This document shows, piece after piece, positions 1-13,540 of a DNA stretch of 64,000 nucleotides; positions within the stretch are counted from its first letter, which is position 1, and every line of letters starts with the position of its first letter. Origin of the DNA: Epiperipatus broadwayi (Eukaryota; Onychophora; Udeonychophora; Euonychophora; Peripatidae). Where the stretch lies: NCBI GenBank assembly GCA_028023455.1, contig JAQFVV010000018.1, positions 10,932,771 to 10,996,770 on the forward strand, in the 5' to 3' direction. The notes below the pieces were generated by a model. That model was given only the letters and a program-made list of their open reading frames with translations. It had not been told where the DNA came from and did no database searches. Position numbers and translations under genes: made by a program.

Positions 1-960
1 ATGGTGTCAAAAATGTGAATGGAATGGGTTGGACACTTGAAATTCAAAATGTGATAATTTTAATTTTAACTATTATTACATTTATAAATATCTGTATTGT
101 ACTGGTCGTTTTTGTCTGTTCATATAACAAGATCTAGCATCTAGGAAAAAGTACCTCAGTCCAATCATGCACAAGATACATAAGTCAGGAACATTCATGA
201 ACTCTGCCCTATTTGTCTATTTTCCAGATCTACCAACTTATGAGCAACAATCCCAATGATACCATTCTAATTTATCTTTCTCTGCCAGCATCGCAAAGCC
301 GAGACACAAAGAGACTCTAATTGCAATGATAGCACTGTATAGTGAAGCATTTATTATCAGATTTAATATATCTAAAAGATTGGACCTTTCATGTTAATTA
401 TATAGATAGAATTAGCGGGAGATCATCTAGTCAGAGCAAGCATAATTTATTAACCAAAATATAATATTTTAAATAAAAAGAAACAATGATTCTGCAAGTT
501 ATTATATATGTATGATTTATTAATTTAAATAACATATGCATAAGCAATTTTATTATATTTCTTTTTTAGTCATCATTGGCTTCTTTATATTTATAGGAGA
601 TTTATCTTTTATTATTTAAGAAATGAGAAATATATACATTAATGTATTATTTTATTGCAACTGATCTATATGCCAATAATCAATAAGCTACAATATCTGT
701 AAATATAATTTAACAGTGTTGTAGACAAGTATATAAATGACTCTTAAGTCCACCCTAGAAAGAAGAACAAACATATAACACTTGACCAAATTTAATTAAT
801 AAAGATTCTTTTATTATCGAAATATGATTATCATTAATAAATGGAGGAATCTCAGCTTATGCTGAGTAAGAATGTGTGTGAGAGAGTTAATTTAGAATGT
901 ATATAATTGCATCACAAAATGACACACACATGAAAATATTAATAAATATTATAAAGAAAT
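1..960. other. AT-rich DNA, no gene seen
   Basis: No open frame of useful length, no element terminus and no repeat structure that I could recognise. Short A/T runs are frequent. A stretch at about 280-360 is slightly richer in G+C but resembles nothing known to me. Confidence 0.5.
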
Positions 961-1390
961 CTGCTTAGTGGAATCAGAACATCATGGCTTATGGATATGC
1001 ATAGGCTTTATTTGGAATTAGAACTAAGAAGGTGGTGTGTGTGCATAGTGGCAATTTATGTGATCCAGTTGCAGATCCTAGATGGTGCTTCTGAAAATTA
1101 TTGAAGAAGAAAAAGACCGATTTATGTTTGCAGACTTTGGCAGAATTAGCTATCAAACAAAAAACAATCTGCTGTGAGTTTCTGTGGGCCGGTTTGTCCC
1201 AGAGCGATCCCATACAGAGCTAGCTCAAGTGACAAAATAAGTCCCCAGGGGTTTAAGAGCCTGGTTCTTGGACTTGTAGATATGAGGCAGGGTTCAGCTT
1301 TCTGATACAACTGGGGAATGAAAGCACAATATATAAGAAAATAGAAATGACGGAGCTGTATGCATGCAACACTTGGAACAACACTCATAA
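961..1390. other. Unassigned segment of higher G+C content
   Basis: This stretch stands out from its AT-rich flanks. Two overlapping minus-strand open frames (989-1213 and 1146-1388) run through it in different frames, neither with a recognisable domain or a convincing start context. It may be a fragment of an old repeat or an exon, but nothing in the sequence decides this. Confidence 0.25.
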
Positions 1391-4300
1391 CTTTAAAAGG
1401 ATACTTAATTAATTACTACCTATATATTATGGAATATCCAGTGTAATGGTATGATTTGAATACTAAACAGTAAGGGAAAGCTTAAATTCATTAATAAACT
1501 GACAAAATATTGAAATAGAAATCCCCTTCCCCTGTTACATTAATATATATATAAAACTTCCCACAAACATTAAAACAAACATGAAAATTTGGTTCTAAGT
1601 GCCTTGATGATATAATACACATCATTAGGTATATAAGAGTTAGGTGGTGGTTATTGATTTTATAAAATAAAACATTCATTTAATTTAACATAAAACAGAT
1701 TTGAACTTTTAGAATTAGTGCTATTATTTTAAATTAAAATGAAAACATTTCTGAAAAAAAAAAAAAAAAACAGATTTCTACTCTATTTTTCGGCAATCAC
1801 ACTATAATATAATTAAGTTGTTTTTCCCAAATTTGCAAGCATCCGCTGTAATTGAAATAAAAAACTTGTTTTAATTAAAAGAAACTAAAGTGATCTCCCA
1901 TGAAGAGAAGGGTGGGGGTAAAAGAGAAAGCGAACATTCTTGCAAATTTAGAAAGTTATTGGCATATTATTTAAAATACAAAATATAAAATATAATAATC
2001 AAAATACTAAATATTGTTGCTGCACAAAAGTGAAATAAGAAATTAGAATTATTTACCAGAGACTCAATGATAGGAGAAATATTAATAAAGAGTTTTAGAG
2101 AGTGAAATACATTTTAACAATAAGGTAAGAGTTTACAAATTATTTTAGTTGTTAATGAATTAGCTGATCTTAATATCAGCAAAAAGGATTACACTATATT
2201 TAAAGGAATGGTTAGATAAAAAATACAACTTAAAATTGAGATTATTTATGTAAATTTATGAGTTATAGCAGCAACATGGATTTGTTACCTTGTTCATTAT
2301 TGACGGTGATTCTTGGATGATTTAAAGACATCCATCAGAGACTAGATCTAGTTTTTATTATATTTGGTCAGGCAGGTAGCACTTTCATTGTTTAGCATAT
2401 AGGTACATAGCAACAGTTCATGGGTGCCTGGATCCTGGGTGATGATATCAGGCAAGATGCCATGTTGGAATGGTGAGAAAAGGTGATGTTTTATCTACTC
2501 ATGGTACATTGAATCAGAGACAAAATGAGCGTGGATTTGGTTTGCCATTCTTTTATTAAATTACTTTCTCTTTTTGGGTGTTCAAATCCAGCACTATTTA
2601 TACAATTTTGAAGTTGTTATGGAATGCTTTTAGCTAATTGACCTGAAGTATTTTATGTACTTTGGAGATCTGCATTTTGTAGACCGGATGCATACCTTTG
2701 TCCCTATAAGTTTTAAGATAATGCAATCCTGCTAAGAATTTCTCGAACGATTGTTTTAAAATATAATCTTAGATTTTAAACAAATTTGAAGTGGACAAAA
2801 TTTCCACTAATGAATTTTACATTACTTTTATAAAATTACAACATTTTAATTTGGACTAATGGATTTCCAGTTAATTGACTTAATTGCATTTGAGAATATT
2901 CGGCAGGATTATATCAGCCTTTTCTGACCACCATTACTAATATAAATAATAAAACTTAATATAATTTTAAAAATACAAATTAATATAAAATATTTTGATA
3001 TTATACACATTTTACAAATAATCTCCCCTCACCTATGATATATATGTATCCATTACGCACATATACGAATAATATAAGACTTTAGTTATTCATTTAAGAT
3101 ATTTAAATTAATATATTAGTAAATATCTAAGTCAGTGATTATTTTAATACTTAAGCAAAAAAATGTGATATAAATGCTTATATATATATATATATGTGTG
3201 TGTGTGTAAGGATGGAGTTTGAATATGGTTTGGGGTGAAAGATTCTGAGTGGACTGTGAAGCTCAATATGAACATCAAATTGACCACTTCAGTATATGCC
3301 AAATGCTATTACTATTGCTCTATAACTAAAATTTTCCTCAATTTTCTTTATATAGATTAATAATTCTCAAATTTTTCATTCTTCGGGAATCTTTAATTTT
3401 ATTAAGGTTTTCTTTTAAACCTACTTCTTCATCTTTCCCCATAATTTCCAATACTTCAGCTGACTAATCATTCATTCTTCATATTTTCATGTTTTTTTAA
3501 AATTGTACTTATCATTTTGTTCAATGTTGAATGATTACACTAACCACCTTTTTTCAAATTAATTAACCTCTTGGCTACATAAAGGAGTAATATTTTTGAT
3601 GCCCTAGGTGAGCCAAACAATTGTCAACTCTGTCTCTTCCTAATATTGCATATTTATTAATAAATAAACTTCATATAAATTCTAAATGATTGAAATAAAT
3701 TTGTACTATTATAATGTGGTATTATTGCCCCCCATCCAATATGCCTACTTGCCAACCCTATACTTGATCTCTGACGACTTGAATATAAATCTACTATCTT
3801 TTGGTAGAGAACTTTGAAATTATTTTTTTTTTAGTTGGTTTTATCTATAGTGACATTTATGTGGAAAACAGTGAATTTGTATTCTAGTTACATTTATTCT
3901 GTTTCATTAGAATTTTACGTTTTTAAACTCTAAACATTTTTTTTTTAAAAATTATGTATATACATCAGTTTTTAAATATCATTTTTAACAAATTCATTGA
4001 ATATGTAACAGTGAATTAATAATACCGAATGTAGTTTGTTTCAACAAATCGTCTCTAGATGACATCAAAAGTTGTTCAGATAACTAGATTAATAAAAGAA
4101 AAATATAAATAATCTTTATGGAAATGTAAATAAATTGCTTTAGAAAGTACATACGTAAAATGAAAAACAAATTATTTTTAAAAATAAAAATCAATAAGTA
4201 GAAATGAAAACATTACCATATAATTACAACGCAGTTATTTTAAAATGAAAAAAAAAAACAACAATATAATAAACAAGACATGATAACAGACATTCAAACT

Positions 4301-4640
4301 ACTAAATTAAATTTTATAAAAAGGAAACATTGTCATTGAAAAAAAAAAAGTATGAGTCAGAGAGAAAGCTTTTGTTATCAGCTTACTATTACAATCATCA
4401 CAAATAAATCGTAACTTACATTTTAATTATATTATTGTTAAAATTTTAACTAAAATGAAAAACAAAAAAAGCTTTTTTGAAAGTTCTTTTACTGTAAATC
4501 TTAAATAATCTGTGTATTTTGTGAAGGATTGACAAAATTTTCAGCAAATGTGTTCAGCTTCAAAAGAACCGTATAACATATATCCAAGTCACAGCTGGCT
4601 ATTAAGTCAAAGATTCTAAATTGATTCCCCGTGAAGATAC
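1391..4640. other. AT-rich DNA, no gene seen
   Basis: No coding region recognised. It holds a run of 17 A at about 1754-1770, a (TA)n(TG)n microsatellite at about 3179-3207 and a somewhat less AT-rich part at about 2260-2720 that I could not identify. Confidence 0.5.
3179..3207. repeat. (TA)n(TG)n microsatellite
   Basis: Alternating TA repeats run directly into TG repeats. No element end is seen against it. Confidence 0.9.
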
Positions 4641-4879
4641 TAAAAATATTTATAAATGTTTAGAATTTTTAACTACTTTAAGATTATTACATTTTCTAAT
4701 AATGACTTAATGCTTCCTGGAATTTTCAGTAGACAAGCAAAATTCCTGGAACTTTTACTGGAGAACAATATCACTTTACTCTTGCATGTTTATTCATACA
4801 CTTTAATCTTCTGTAGAACTATATACCGTAAGCTTAAGCAATCAGTGGACACAAAGTGGTGTAGTGCTATAAAATCCCT

Positions 4880-4925
4880 ATCTCTAGACCAGTTCTGGAT
4901 TTTGCCTTTTTCAGTCAAGACTAAG
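4880..4925 (-). ncRNA. Degenerate hammerhead ribozyme, unit 1
   Basis: Read on the minus strand, the core box CUGANGA appears as CTGAAAA (the conserved G8 is lost). Then come a short stem II, AGAAC in place of the GAA box, and a GTC cleavage triplet before TAGAGA. Four of the six stem I positions can still pair. It sits where the better preserved core lies in the next unit. The mutated core should make it inactive. Confidence 0.4.
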
Positions 4926-5259
4926 ATTCAAAGTTGGAACTAATGCATGGATGTATCTAGCAGTTATCTTTTAATCTTTTATATTATTCAAGCTAATGTC
5001 CTAAATTCAAAAATAAGTAATGTTCTATGCCAATATTAGCTTACTTTCCAGGTCAATTTCTGTATGTTTTAGAGATTTCAGTTTTGTGACAACTATAGGC
5101 CTTTTCTACTGTTTGGTTAGGAAGGCTCGTGCCAAATATAAATATCATTTGTTAATTCATATACTTTCAGAAACAATTGTTTTTATTGTACTCTAGAATC
5201 ATCTTCTTTAGACTTGTGTAATCATTAAACACCAAATAATATAGTGCAATAAAATCTTC

Positions 5260-5305
5260 ATCTCCAAACCAGTTTGTAGCTTTCACCTTCATCAGTGAGG
5301 AATAG
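5260..5305 (-). ncRNA. Degenerate hammerhead ribozyme, unit 2
   Basis: On the minus strand an intact CTGATGA core is followed by a weak stem II (AGGT...GCT), then CAAAC where GAAAC is expected, so G12 has become C, then a GTT triplet and TGGAGA, which can pair with TCCTCA upstream except at one position. The architecture is that of a type I hammerhead with a tiny stem III. The changed G12 should abolish cleavage. Assigned by comparison with unit 1 and with the clearer ribozymes at 18.9 and 21.3 kb. Confidence 0.45.
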
Positions 5306-5699
5306 AACAAATTCAAAGTTGGAACAAAGTCATGTATGCATCTAGCAGCCATCTTTTACTCCCCTTATACTATTTACATTAATATTCTAATTTTTTTTTT
5401 TAAAAAAAAAAGCTTTAAATTCTGACTAGTTTGCTCATCCAATCCAGATCAGTACCTACATATTTTAGACATTTCTGTTTTTATGACAGCTGTTGGCTCT
5501 TTTTACCCTTTGGATAGAAAGGTTAATAACCAAAAACAATAACATTATATCTCTTATATTTATTCATGTCTTCACTTACTCTAGAAAAATTGCTATTAGA
5601 CACATAAGAGTATCATGTGATAGTGTTATTGGTATCAATTTTCCTAGCCAAAGGGTAGAAGAGGCTTACAGATGACATAAAATAGAGATCTTTAAAATA

Positions 5700-7150
5700 T
5701 ATAACAATTGAACTAGTGTAGCTTTGTATTATTATGCAAGAAAATTGGCTTGAGTTTATTGTCTTAAGGATTTATATATATCTTTCAAAATAAAATAGTG
5801 TAAGAGAATAAAAATGGCTTTTGGATACTTAAGTGCATTGGTTCTAAAAAATAAACCAAAATTATTTGGATATTTAGCAATATGCTATCTGCTGTTGAGA
5901 CTGTATGTCATATGGTATCAGATATGTTAGTGCTAAAATGAAATAATCACTCTTTATAAAAATGTACAGAACTATGTATGTTAAATTTCCTATGAAAAGG
6001 CAACAGAATATTATGAGCAATCAATATCATCTGTTTATGATAGTTTGCCTTTACTTACCAACTTCTTAAAATAATTTATTCTAGCATCATTAATTTTTAA
6101 AACTATGCCACAAATCTTTAACAAGGATTTTTATCAAATACAGATTCTAGAGCTTAATATCTATGGATAGTGGCACTAATGGTACTTGGGCTTTTTCAAG
6201 GACTCCCAAGCAAATATATGTAAACAAACTTGAAAGATGTACATTCCAATCAAAGTGATTGAAACATTCATTGTTCAATCAATATACCATTTAAAAACTG
6301 ATCAATCATTCTGCTGGATAAATATATTTAGGAAAAAAGCACCCTCATGTAAATTATAAAATAATGATCTACACACACACACATATATATAAATTGTTAA
6401 CAGTTAATATGGTGTTATTCAAATATAGATATAAATTATGTAAAATGTTTTGTAACATATATTTTTTGTTAAAAAAAAAAATCTTAGAAAATTTTAAGAA
6501 TTTAGAAGTCTCTTAACATCTGGATTTATAACCCAAAATTAGGTTACAAACAATTCATAGCAGATTAGTCATTAGTTTCACCTTTTTTTCTTGGCCATGA
6601 TTTATAAATAATAGTTTTTTTTCCTCCAAAACTTGTAGTCCATTTTTTCTTTTAAGTGTAATGTTCTCCCATATTCTGTTTGATCATACAATAGTCTTTT
6701 CTATTGCCAATTGATAAAATATCTTCTACAAAGTTTGCAAACATTCTTAGGAAATATACTACGTTCATAGAGGAGTTCCCCTCCATCCCCAATCCCCAAA
6801 ATGAATTATTGAAATAAACCCCTCCGTATTTCTAAGTAATGAAACATCTGTATTCTTAAAATTTGATGTTTTAAAAGAGCAAAGTCACAAATATTCAAAT
6901 ATGATACAGTGTACTGTATCAATTTAAATTTTTATTGACATTTCAATTAATACTTTAATATAATAATGGAAAATCAAATAGGTCAACTATTTCTTATAAA
7001 TTTTTGTTTTAACGAAATGTTCAGAAACAATTTTGCTTTTTCATTTAATTCAGTTGTTTTATAAAATATCAGATTAAAGTAACATGTTCAGCTTGTTTAT
7101 TTATTTTAATAAACCAATTCACATTAAGCATATCATTAATAATTATGTAG
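5700..7150. other. AT-rich DNA, no gene seen
   Basis: No coding potential recognised. A (CA)n(TA)n microsatellite lies at about 6371-6392 and A/T homopolymers are common. Confidence 0.5.
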
Positions 7151-8215
7151 TTTATGCAGTACAATATTTAATTACGATTTTTTGTAGGCTTATAATGAAA
7201 TAAATAGAGATTATTAGATTTTGTAGATGATATTGTTTTTATGAACAATGCTTCACTGCATGATAATCAAATGAAACAAAAAAAAAAGATGTAGAATTAT
7301 TAATGATATCTCAAAAATAATAAAGACTGGTAGTAATGAATTAAATGAAGTTAACAATTATGAATTTTCTTATTGAATTATTAACATAGACAGAAACATA
7401 ATTGATGAACTTAAAATTAAACTTGGATAAAGTGTTTTGATGAAATGTACCTGAAATAAAAAAGTTTTTATCATTGCTGATTTACAAATCTAAGATTTGA
7501 GGTTAATAAAAAAAATCAAAAAGAAACTGCAAATTACAGAATAAAATAAGGAGACTTGTATGTTAGAAGCATTTATAAACAACAAGCATCATTTTTTCAA
7601 ATGACAAAATCTTAAATATTTAGCTATTGTCATAATTAACAAGCAACTATTGCTAGTCTCTTCTTAATTTTTGAAATTATTAAATTTTATATATTTTTTA
7701 TGTATAACTTTAAATTTCTTTAAAGCTTAAACATATTTTTGTACTCATCATTGTTTTCCAAACACACATAGTCTTTACATCCTTTAACCACATGTTCATC
7801 AAATAACTATGATGTTAAGTTAAAATTATTTTCTTTACAAGGCCCAAGCATTTGGATATCTCCAAATAATTTCAGGCATTCTCAAACAAACTTACATCTT
7901 TGAAAATATCAAATATCATTGGGATTAATATAATTGATGAACTAACCACTGACAATCATTTATTATGTATGAAAATATTAAGATTAACAGAAAGTGATTG
8001 AACATAAAATTGAGTGAGATGGCTGGTATCATTGGAAACATAGAAAATCAAAATGAAACTGAATTAAACAAATTTGCTAGAAAAGTAATAGATGAGCAAC
8101 TGAAATGTTGAATTTTGAAAATACTTCTACGAAACTTACAAAGAGACTACATGTGAGATGGATGGATATGATAAAAAAGATTTGTAGTATGAAATAGGAA
8201 AGAGAGCCATAGATC
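7150..8215 (+). pseudogene. Decayed RTE-like non-LTR retrotransposon fragment
   Basis: Broken plus-strand translation gives pieces in the order expected for the 3' half of a non-LTR RT. First is FVDDIVFMN with a following S-L-H-D-x-Q-M at about 7221-7280, corresponding to the FADDI RT motif C. Next, at about 7330-7430, is a stretch like the VNNYxYLG...E(I/L)K block. At about 8155-8185 is RWMDMIKKI, like the RW-x-DDI motif near the C-terminus of RTE-type proteins. Stops and frameshifts separate them, and about 400 bp of unrelated sequence lies before the last piece. This is an old, dead copy. The clade is an inference from the tail motif. Confidence 0.45.
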
Positions 8216-9237
8216 AAAAATGCTGAAATAAAAATCTGAAGAGACATTATTTTTTCAGAATAGTGAATGTTTAAAAATTATATTCTTACATACTATTATT
8301 TTTTCTGTTATTATTAATGTTTTTATTTATGCTAAATATTAATGTTATTTTTTGGACATAGCAAAAATGTTTAGAACTCTAGCATCCAGTGTATGACCTA
8401 AAAATTTAAAAATGTGTTTAGCCTTTATTTTTGTTTTGCCCTATATAATGCAGAAAATGCAAGTTAAGAAATAAGTAGTACTTAGTTTGAATAAAGTATT
8501 TCCACCAAGTCATTTTAATGCTATCACTAGTTACTATGATTCTGTAAAGTATTTCTTTATAAAACATTTTAATATAAATGCTTTTCAGTTGATTTAAGGA
8601 TGAAATATTAATTATTGGAACTTTGTATTATTAGTTATGGTTTTAACACCCTTTACAAATTTTATTATTATTCTAGTACCATCTGAATATAGAGATTTTT
8701 TCTGAGACATTTATTTTAGCAAAGTCTCTTAATAAAAAAGGAACTACACAACCACCAGTTAAATCTCATGGATATTTTTATGTTCATCAGAAACAATGTC
8801 TTGAGAAAAACTACTACTATAAAATAAGTAAAAAGAATCATTTCAAATATATTTTTGTGACATAAATTCACAAGCATAAAATCATTAAAAAAAAGTTAGA
8901 TAAAAAAAAATGGCAATTTTATATTTAATTCAATGCTAGTGTTAAGATGCTACTCTAAATATTAAAATACAATAAATATTAATCAAATAATTTACTTTTC
9001 AGAGTCCATTAAAAATGTGAGCATCAGAAATTACAGAGCAGATCCATTATCAGTTAACATTAAGTTTCAGCAATTTATTACTCTTCTGTTATACCATACC
9101 ATACAAGGCTTTAAGATACTATAATAAATTATATTAAGATAATAGCAAGCAATAGCAACCTACTACTAATGAAATTTTCTTGTTTGTATTATCCTGTTAT
9201 CTAGTTAAATCAGTAAGCTTTCAGGAAGAGAACTTAA

Positions 9238-9286
<49 letters not shown>

Positions 9287-12200
9287 TATTTTAAATTGTA
9301 TATATTCACAAATTGATGAAAAGGGTCAAGAATAGTTGAAATAATTAAAATTTTTAATAAAATAGACTTAAAAAAGATTTAATACTATCTATATATCATT
9401 TGATTCTTATTGTTTTATGATCTTAAGTTGAACTGGTGCTATTAGTTAATAGTTTCTATCTATTAATAGTTCTTTTGCCTATTGCAATGGATAACTAATT
9501 ATGACTGACTACACCATTTCAGAGGACTCTCTACCTATCTTGTAGCACAATAATAGCATTTCTATTGGTTCAATATTAACCAGAGAACCAAATTGTTTGT
9601 TTACCAGAAAAATTATCATTATGTAACAACACATTACAAAATAAATGCTTAAATGGAATATCATTTATTTTATTATATTATCCAATATATTTTATTTAAT
9701 TTATTGTTACTATTTAAACATTATATATTTTATCATTTTATATTTGTAAATTTAATTCTTGATATGTTTTTTGTTTGATTTATTTTATATAATAATTTTC
9801 CATGTTTAATAATAATATAAAAAATTATCAGGAGAAGAAGACTTGGTTTATCAATATAATTTTTCTGAAGTAATATATAATAATGTAACAGAAAACTAGT
9901 TTAAATATAATTTTTTTTATATAAATTGCATTTTTTTAATTATATTTTTTTATAATTATTTATTCATTAGAATATTTATCTCATTTTGTAATTTCACTTT
10001 TTAAAAAGTCCCTGTAATTTTATGTGTTCATAAACATTGATCGTGTCATTTGTTTCCATAATGTAAAATTAGTTACATGAGTAAATCACTATAGATATTT
10101 CTTAACTTTCATACTAAAAATAAATGAAGTAATGTTCATATATAAATAGTGTTTATGAAGATATAATATTGCATTTAATAAATTAGATTGTAGGTAATAT
10201 TTAAAAATACAGCTACTTTTTTTTAACTTGTCTGACCTAAGATTTAAGCAGATGTAATGTTAAAGTGAATATATAGTGAATAATAAATTCCAAACTTTTT
10301 TCTAGGTTGTATCTAAAATTAAAAGCATAAAAAATTATGCTAAGTATATTTACCAGATATTAACTATGACTTTGAAAAAGAAAAATAACTTCAAATTATT
10401 TGTGAATTCTTCCACTTTGCAGACATATAGAATTCTTTTAAAAAAGATAAATGAATCTTAGTCAATCTCTAGAGAGAAAACAGAAAGCCTTTATGGTTTT
10501 TGACAACTACCAATAAAATATCAATTCAGGTTTCCCCTAAAAATGATCATGTTGCTTAATCAAATTTTAATCATTCAATTATATTATATAATTAAATATA
10601 AAATCTAAATTTATTTAATTTTGGACAAAAATTTATTAAGGAAAATTTTATTTGGTAATAAAAAAGTGAAAATCAATTTTTTTTTATCATATTCATCATG
10701 TCTGCTTCAACAAATAATTTTGCAACAAAATCACAAATTAAATAATCTAATAAAACATTTCTTACAAACATATATGGGTGGAAAAATTACATTCAATCTA
10801 AACAGTTTTGATATAAAGTAACATCTTTCACTTTTATGTGTGATGAATACTACAAAAAAAAAATAATTACCTTTTATTATCAAATGAAAATTAGAGATTT
10901 TATATCAAAAAAGTACTGAAAAAATTTTGAGTCAAAATTAGAAGAATATAGATTTATATTTAATTATATAAGAATATAGATTTATATTTAATTATATTTA
11001 AAACCACTGTTTTAAACCCGCATAGTGCATATTTAATTTTGATATATTAATAAAAATTGATAAGACTTTATTGTAGAAAATATGCCATTTCTTAGTGTAA
11101 TAATTCATTCTCTGCACAATCATTAAATATTTATCCCAAAGCCTTTTTAAAAAAGATATTTTTTATATGCTTTTTTAGAAAAATAATGTTGTTCAACAAT
11201 TAAATTTTTCGATCTGAAAAAAAATGAAACAACATAATTGATAACTATGAATTTCAAATCTTTTTTAAAAAATAAATAAATAAAAAACCATAACTGTTTT
11301 TTGATGATGATAAGATATCAATCTCAAAATTCACCAGGATTTATTTAACCTTTAATGAACATCTGAATTACATTTTCACAAATGGCTCAGTTTTTATGTA
11401 ACAGTGTTTTCAACATATGAATTGTTTTCCTGTTATTACTTCTAATAGAAAGTTTGGCTTTATGGTTTTTTTTCCCATGATTATTTGCAATATTCAGCAC
11501 AGTGGACAAGTTTTAACCAGAACGTGTGCACATTTTTTAAAGTTGCCAATTAACATTTATGTTGTTTTTAGAGGCTGGTAAAAAATTTATTTATTATACA
11601 ACTCTCCCCTCTTAATATTTTTAAAAAGAACACATGAACGATATCTTTAAATCATAACATTTGATCGTATAAGACTAATTATAAATCTGCTTAACGTTTG
11701 CATGAAGCTTTTCTCTTCCCGTAACTTGAAATTCTGTGCTTTTTAATGAGAGTATAAATTTTCATGCTTAAACGAAGTTTTATTGAATGTAGGAGTAACT
11801 AATAATAATATGATTAATTGATCGAGATGTCATGTAACAGATTGAATACAACAGTTCTATTCCATTGATTAAACTGGGATTCTTTTTTAATTACCTTTAT
11901 CTTTAGTGTTCATCTCTCTACCACTAATTTAATCCTTTCAACGCATTTTATTAATTTAAAGAACAAATAAATCATTTGAATATGAGTGGGTAAATGCGGA
12001 AGAGGGAGGGGATATATTTTAATATAAATATTGTTAACATGTGTTCAGAAATTACGAGCCAGTAAATTACATTTGGGAGATGCAAATTTTTTAAATCGAT
12101 TTTTCTAATGATGTTATTTTTTGAATTATTAAATGATCTGCTGAACAAGTTAAAAAACTTAAAAAAGACACTGTATTCAAGCAGTAAAAAATTTTTGATC

Positions 12201-13540
12201 ATTATAATTTGTGGATAATATTTCTTTTTCTGCAGTTCTTCTTTTCCAATGTCCAACTTTACATCCGTAGAGAATCATCGAAAGTATTACAGTTTGAATC
12301 ATTCTGACCTTTGTTTTACAGATATATAACTACATCTAAAAATATCTTTCAGAACTTTCACTTTAATATTAATCTGGAACAAATCTATTGACTACATATG
12401 TTAATGAATAATACACAAAATTGTATATTTACAGATCAATTTTAAAGTCATATCAAATATTAATTGATGTCATAATCACCATTTTTAACTCTATTTTTAA
12501 AATCTTTTAATGAATGTTTTTAGTCTAATATATTTATTATATCTTAAGATGTTATGTAAGAGAGAGTGGTAAATAAAGTGTATGGATGATTTAGTATTAT
12601 ATGATGTTATGTTTTTTTGCCAATCCTTAATTCATACTTTTCATTATGACATTTTATAAAAATTTAACTACATCGTTATATAAAAATTATCTATGACCCT
12701 TATATGTGACTTATAAACAAAAGCCAGTATGTGTATGTGTGTGTGTGTGAGAGAGAGAGGGGGTAAGTTGGGAATGACGATTTTGCTAATCCCTACACAA
12801 AAATTTAAAATCTTACAGAAATTCATTTCAAATAAAATAAGTCTCTTTTTTTTTTTTGAAGACACAAGAACTTATATGATAGATAAGTTTGAATAAATCT
12901 ACAAGATTTTTAATGTTGTTTGTATAGTAGTTGAAAAATCTTCATTCTTGTCATTTGCATAATATTTCACACTTTATATTTTTTATACTACATACTAAGA
13001 CTTTGAATCACTTTTGCAAGGATATTAAAGTGAGTACTTAGTGATTTTGCCATGGGAATATTAAATTAGGCCATTTTTAATAAAACTTTCTATACATCTA
13101 CAATGAGATAATAATTTCATTCTTATTTGATTGATAGTTAGACTCATGAGTTTCTGTGAAATTTTTAACATTTTAGTAGCTAGAGAAACCTTCTTTATAG
13201 ACAAATTAATGTAGTATTTCACATCATATTTTTTAATATTATATATATTTAAGTAAATAATTTACAAGATATCATTATATAATAGCAGTAATTTTATATA
13301 TTTATTATAACAATAATACAAAAAAGCTTTTTTCAGAAAATATTTTATGTCTTTCTCAATGTGATTGTAAATTATTTTAAAGCTTCAATTTACATTGCAT
13401 ACATAGTGACATCTATAGTTTTAATAAAAAATTATTTAAAACCAAAAATAATGAAAAAAATCTAAACATTTTTACAAATGTAACACATAGCAGTAAAATT
13501 TATCAATTAAATATAGCAATTATATAAAATGTAAAAAAAC
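8216..13540. other. Long AT-rich tract, no gene seen
   Basis: Contains a (TG)n(TA)n microsatellite at 9238-9287, a (TG)n(AG)n tract at about 12728-12765 and a direct repeat of about 36 bp at 10937-11005. Open frames at 10621-10821, 11972-12256 and 12668-12865 are AT-rich, lack domains and look like chance. CpG is visibly rare. Confidence 0.5.
9238..9287. repeat. (TG)n(TA)n microsatellite
   Basis: About 50 bp of TG then TA repeats. Confidence 0.9.

Larger units (their letters stand above)
4640..5500 (-). repeat. Diverged tandem repeat, unit about 380 bp, each with a hammerhead-like core
   Basis: Two units align along most of their length. Matching landmarks on the plus strand are the blocks around 4887 and 5267 (ACCAGTT), around 4930 and 5315 (TTCAAAGTTGGAAC) and the segment ending in a related block near 5110 and 5490. 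The spacing is about 380 bp. Substitutions and small indels are many, so the duplication is old. On the minus strand each unit carries a decayed hammerhead ribozyme core at the same place. Tandem units of a few hundred bases with one hammerhead each are the hallmark of retrozymes and of PLE pseudo-LTRs. No protein domain is present. Confidence 0.55.

Noticed and set aside
8116-8350. Host protein-coding exons in the first 13 kb
   Set aside because: Open frames are short, A/T-driven and without domains; the only recognisable protein fragments belong to a dead LINE.
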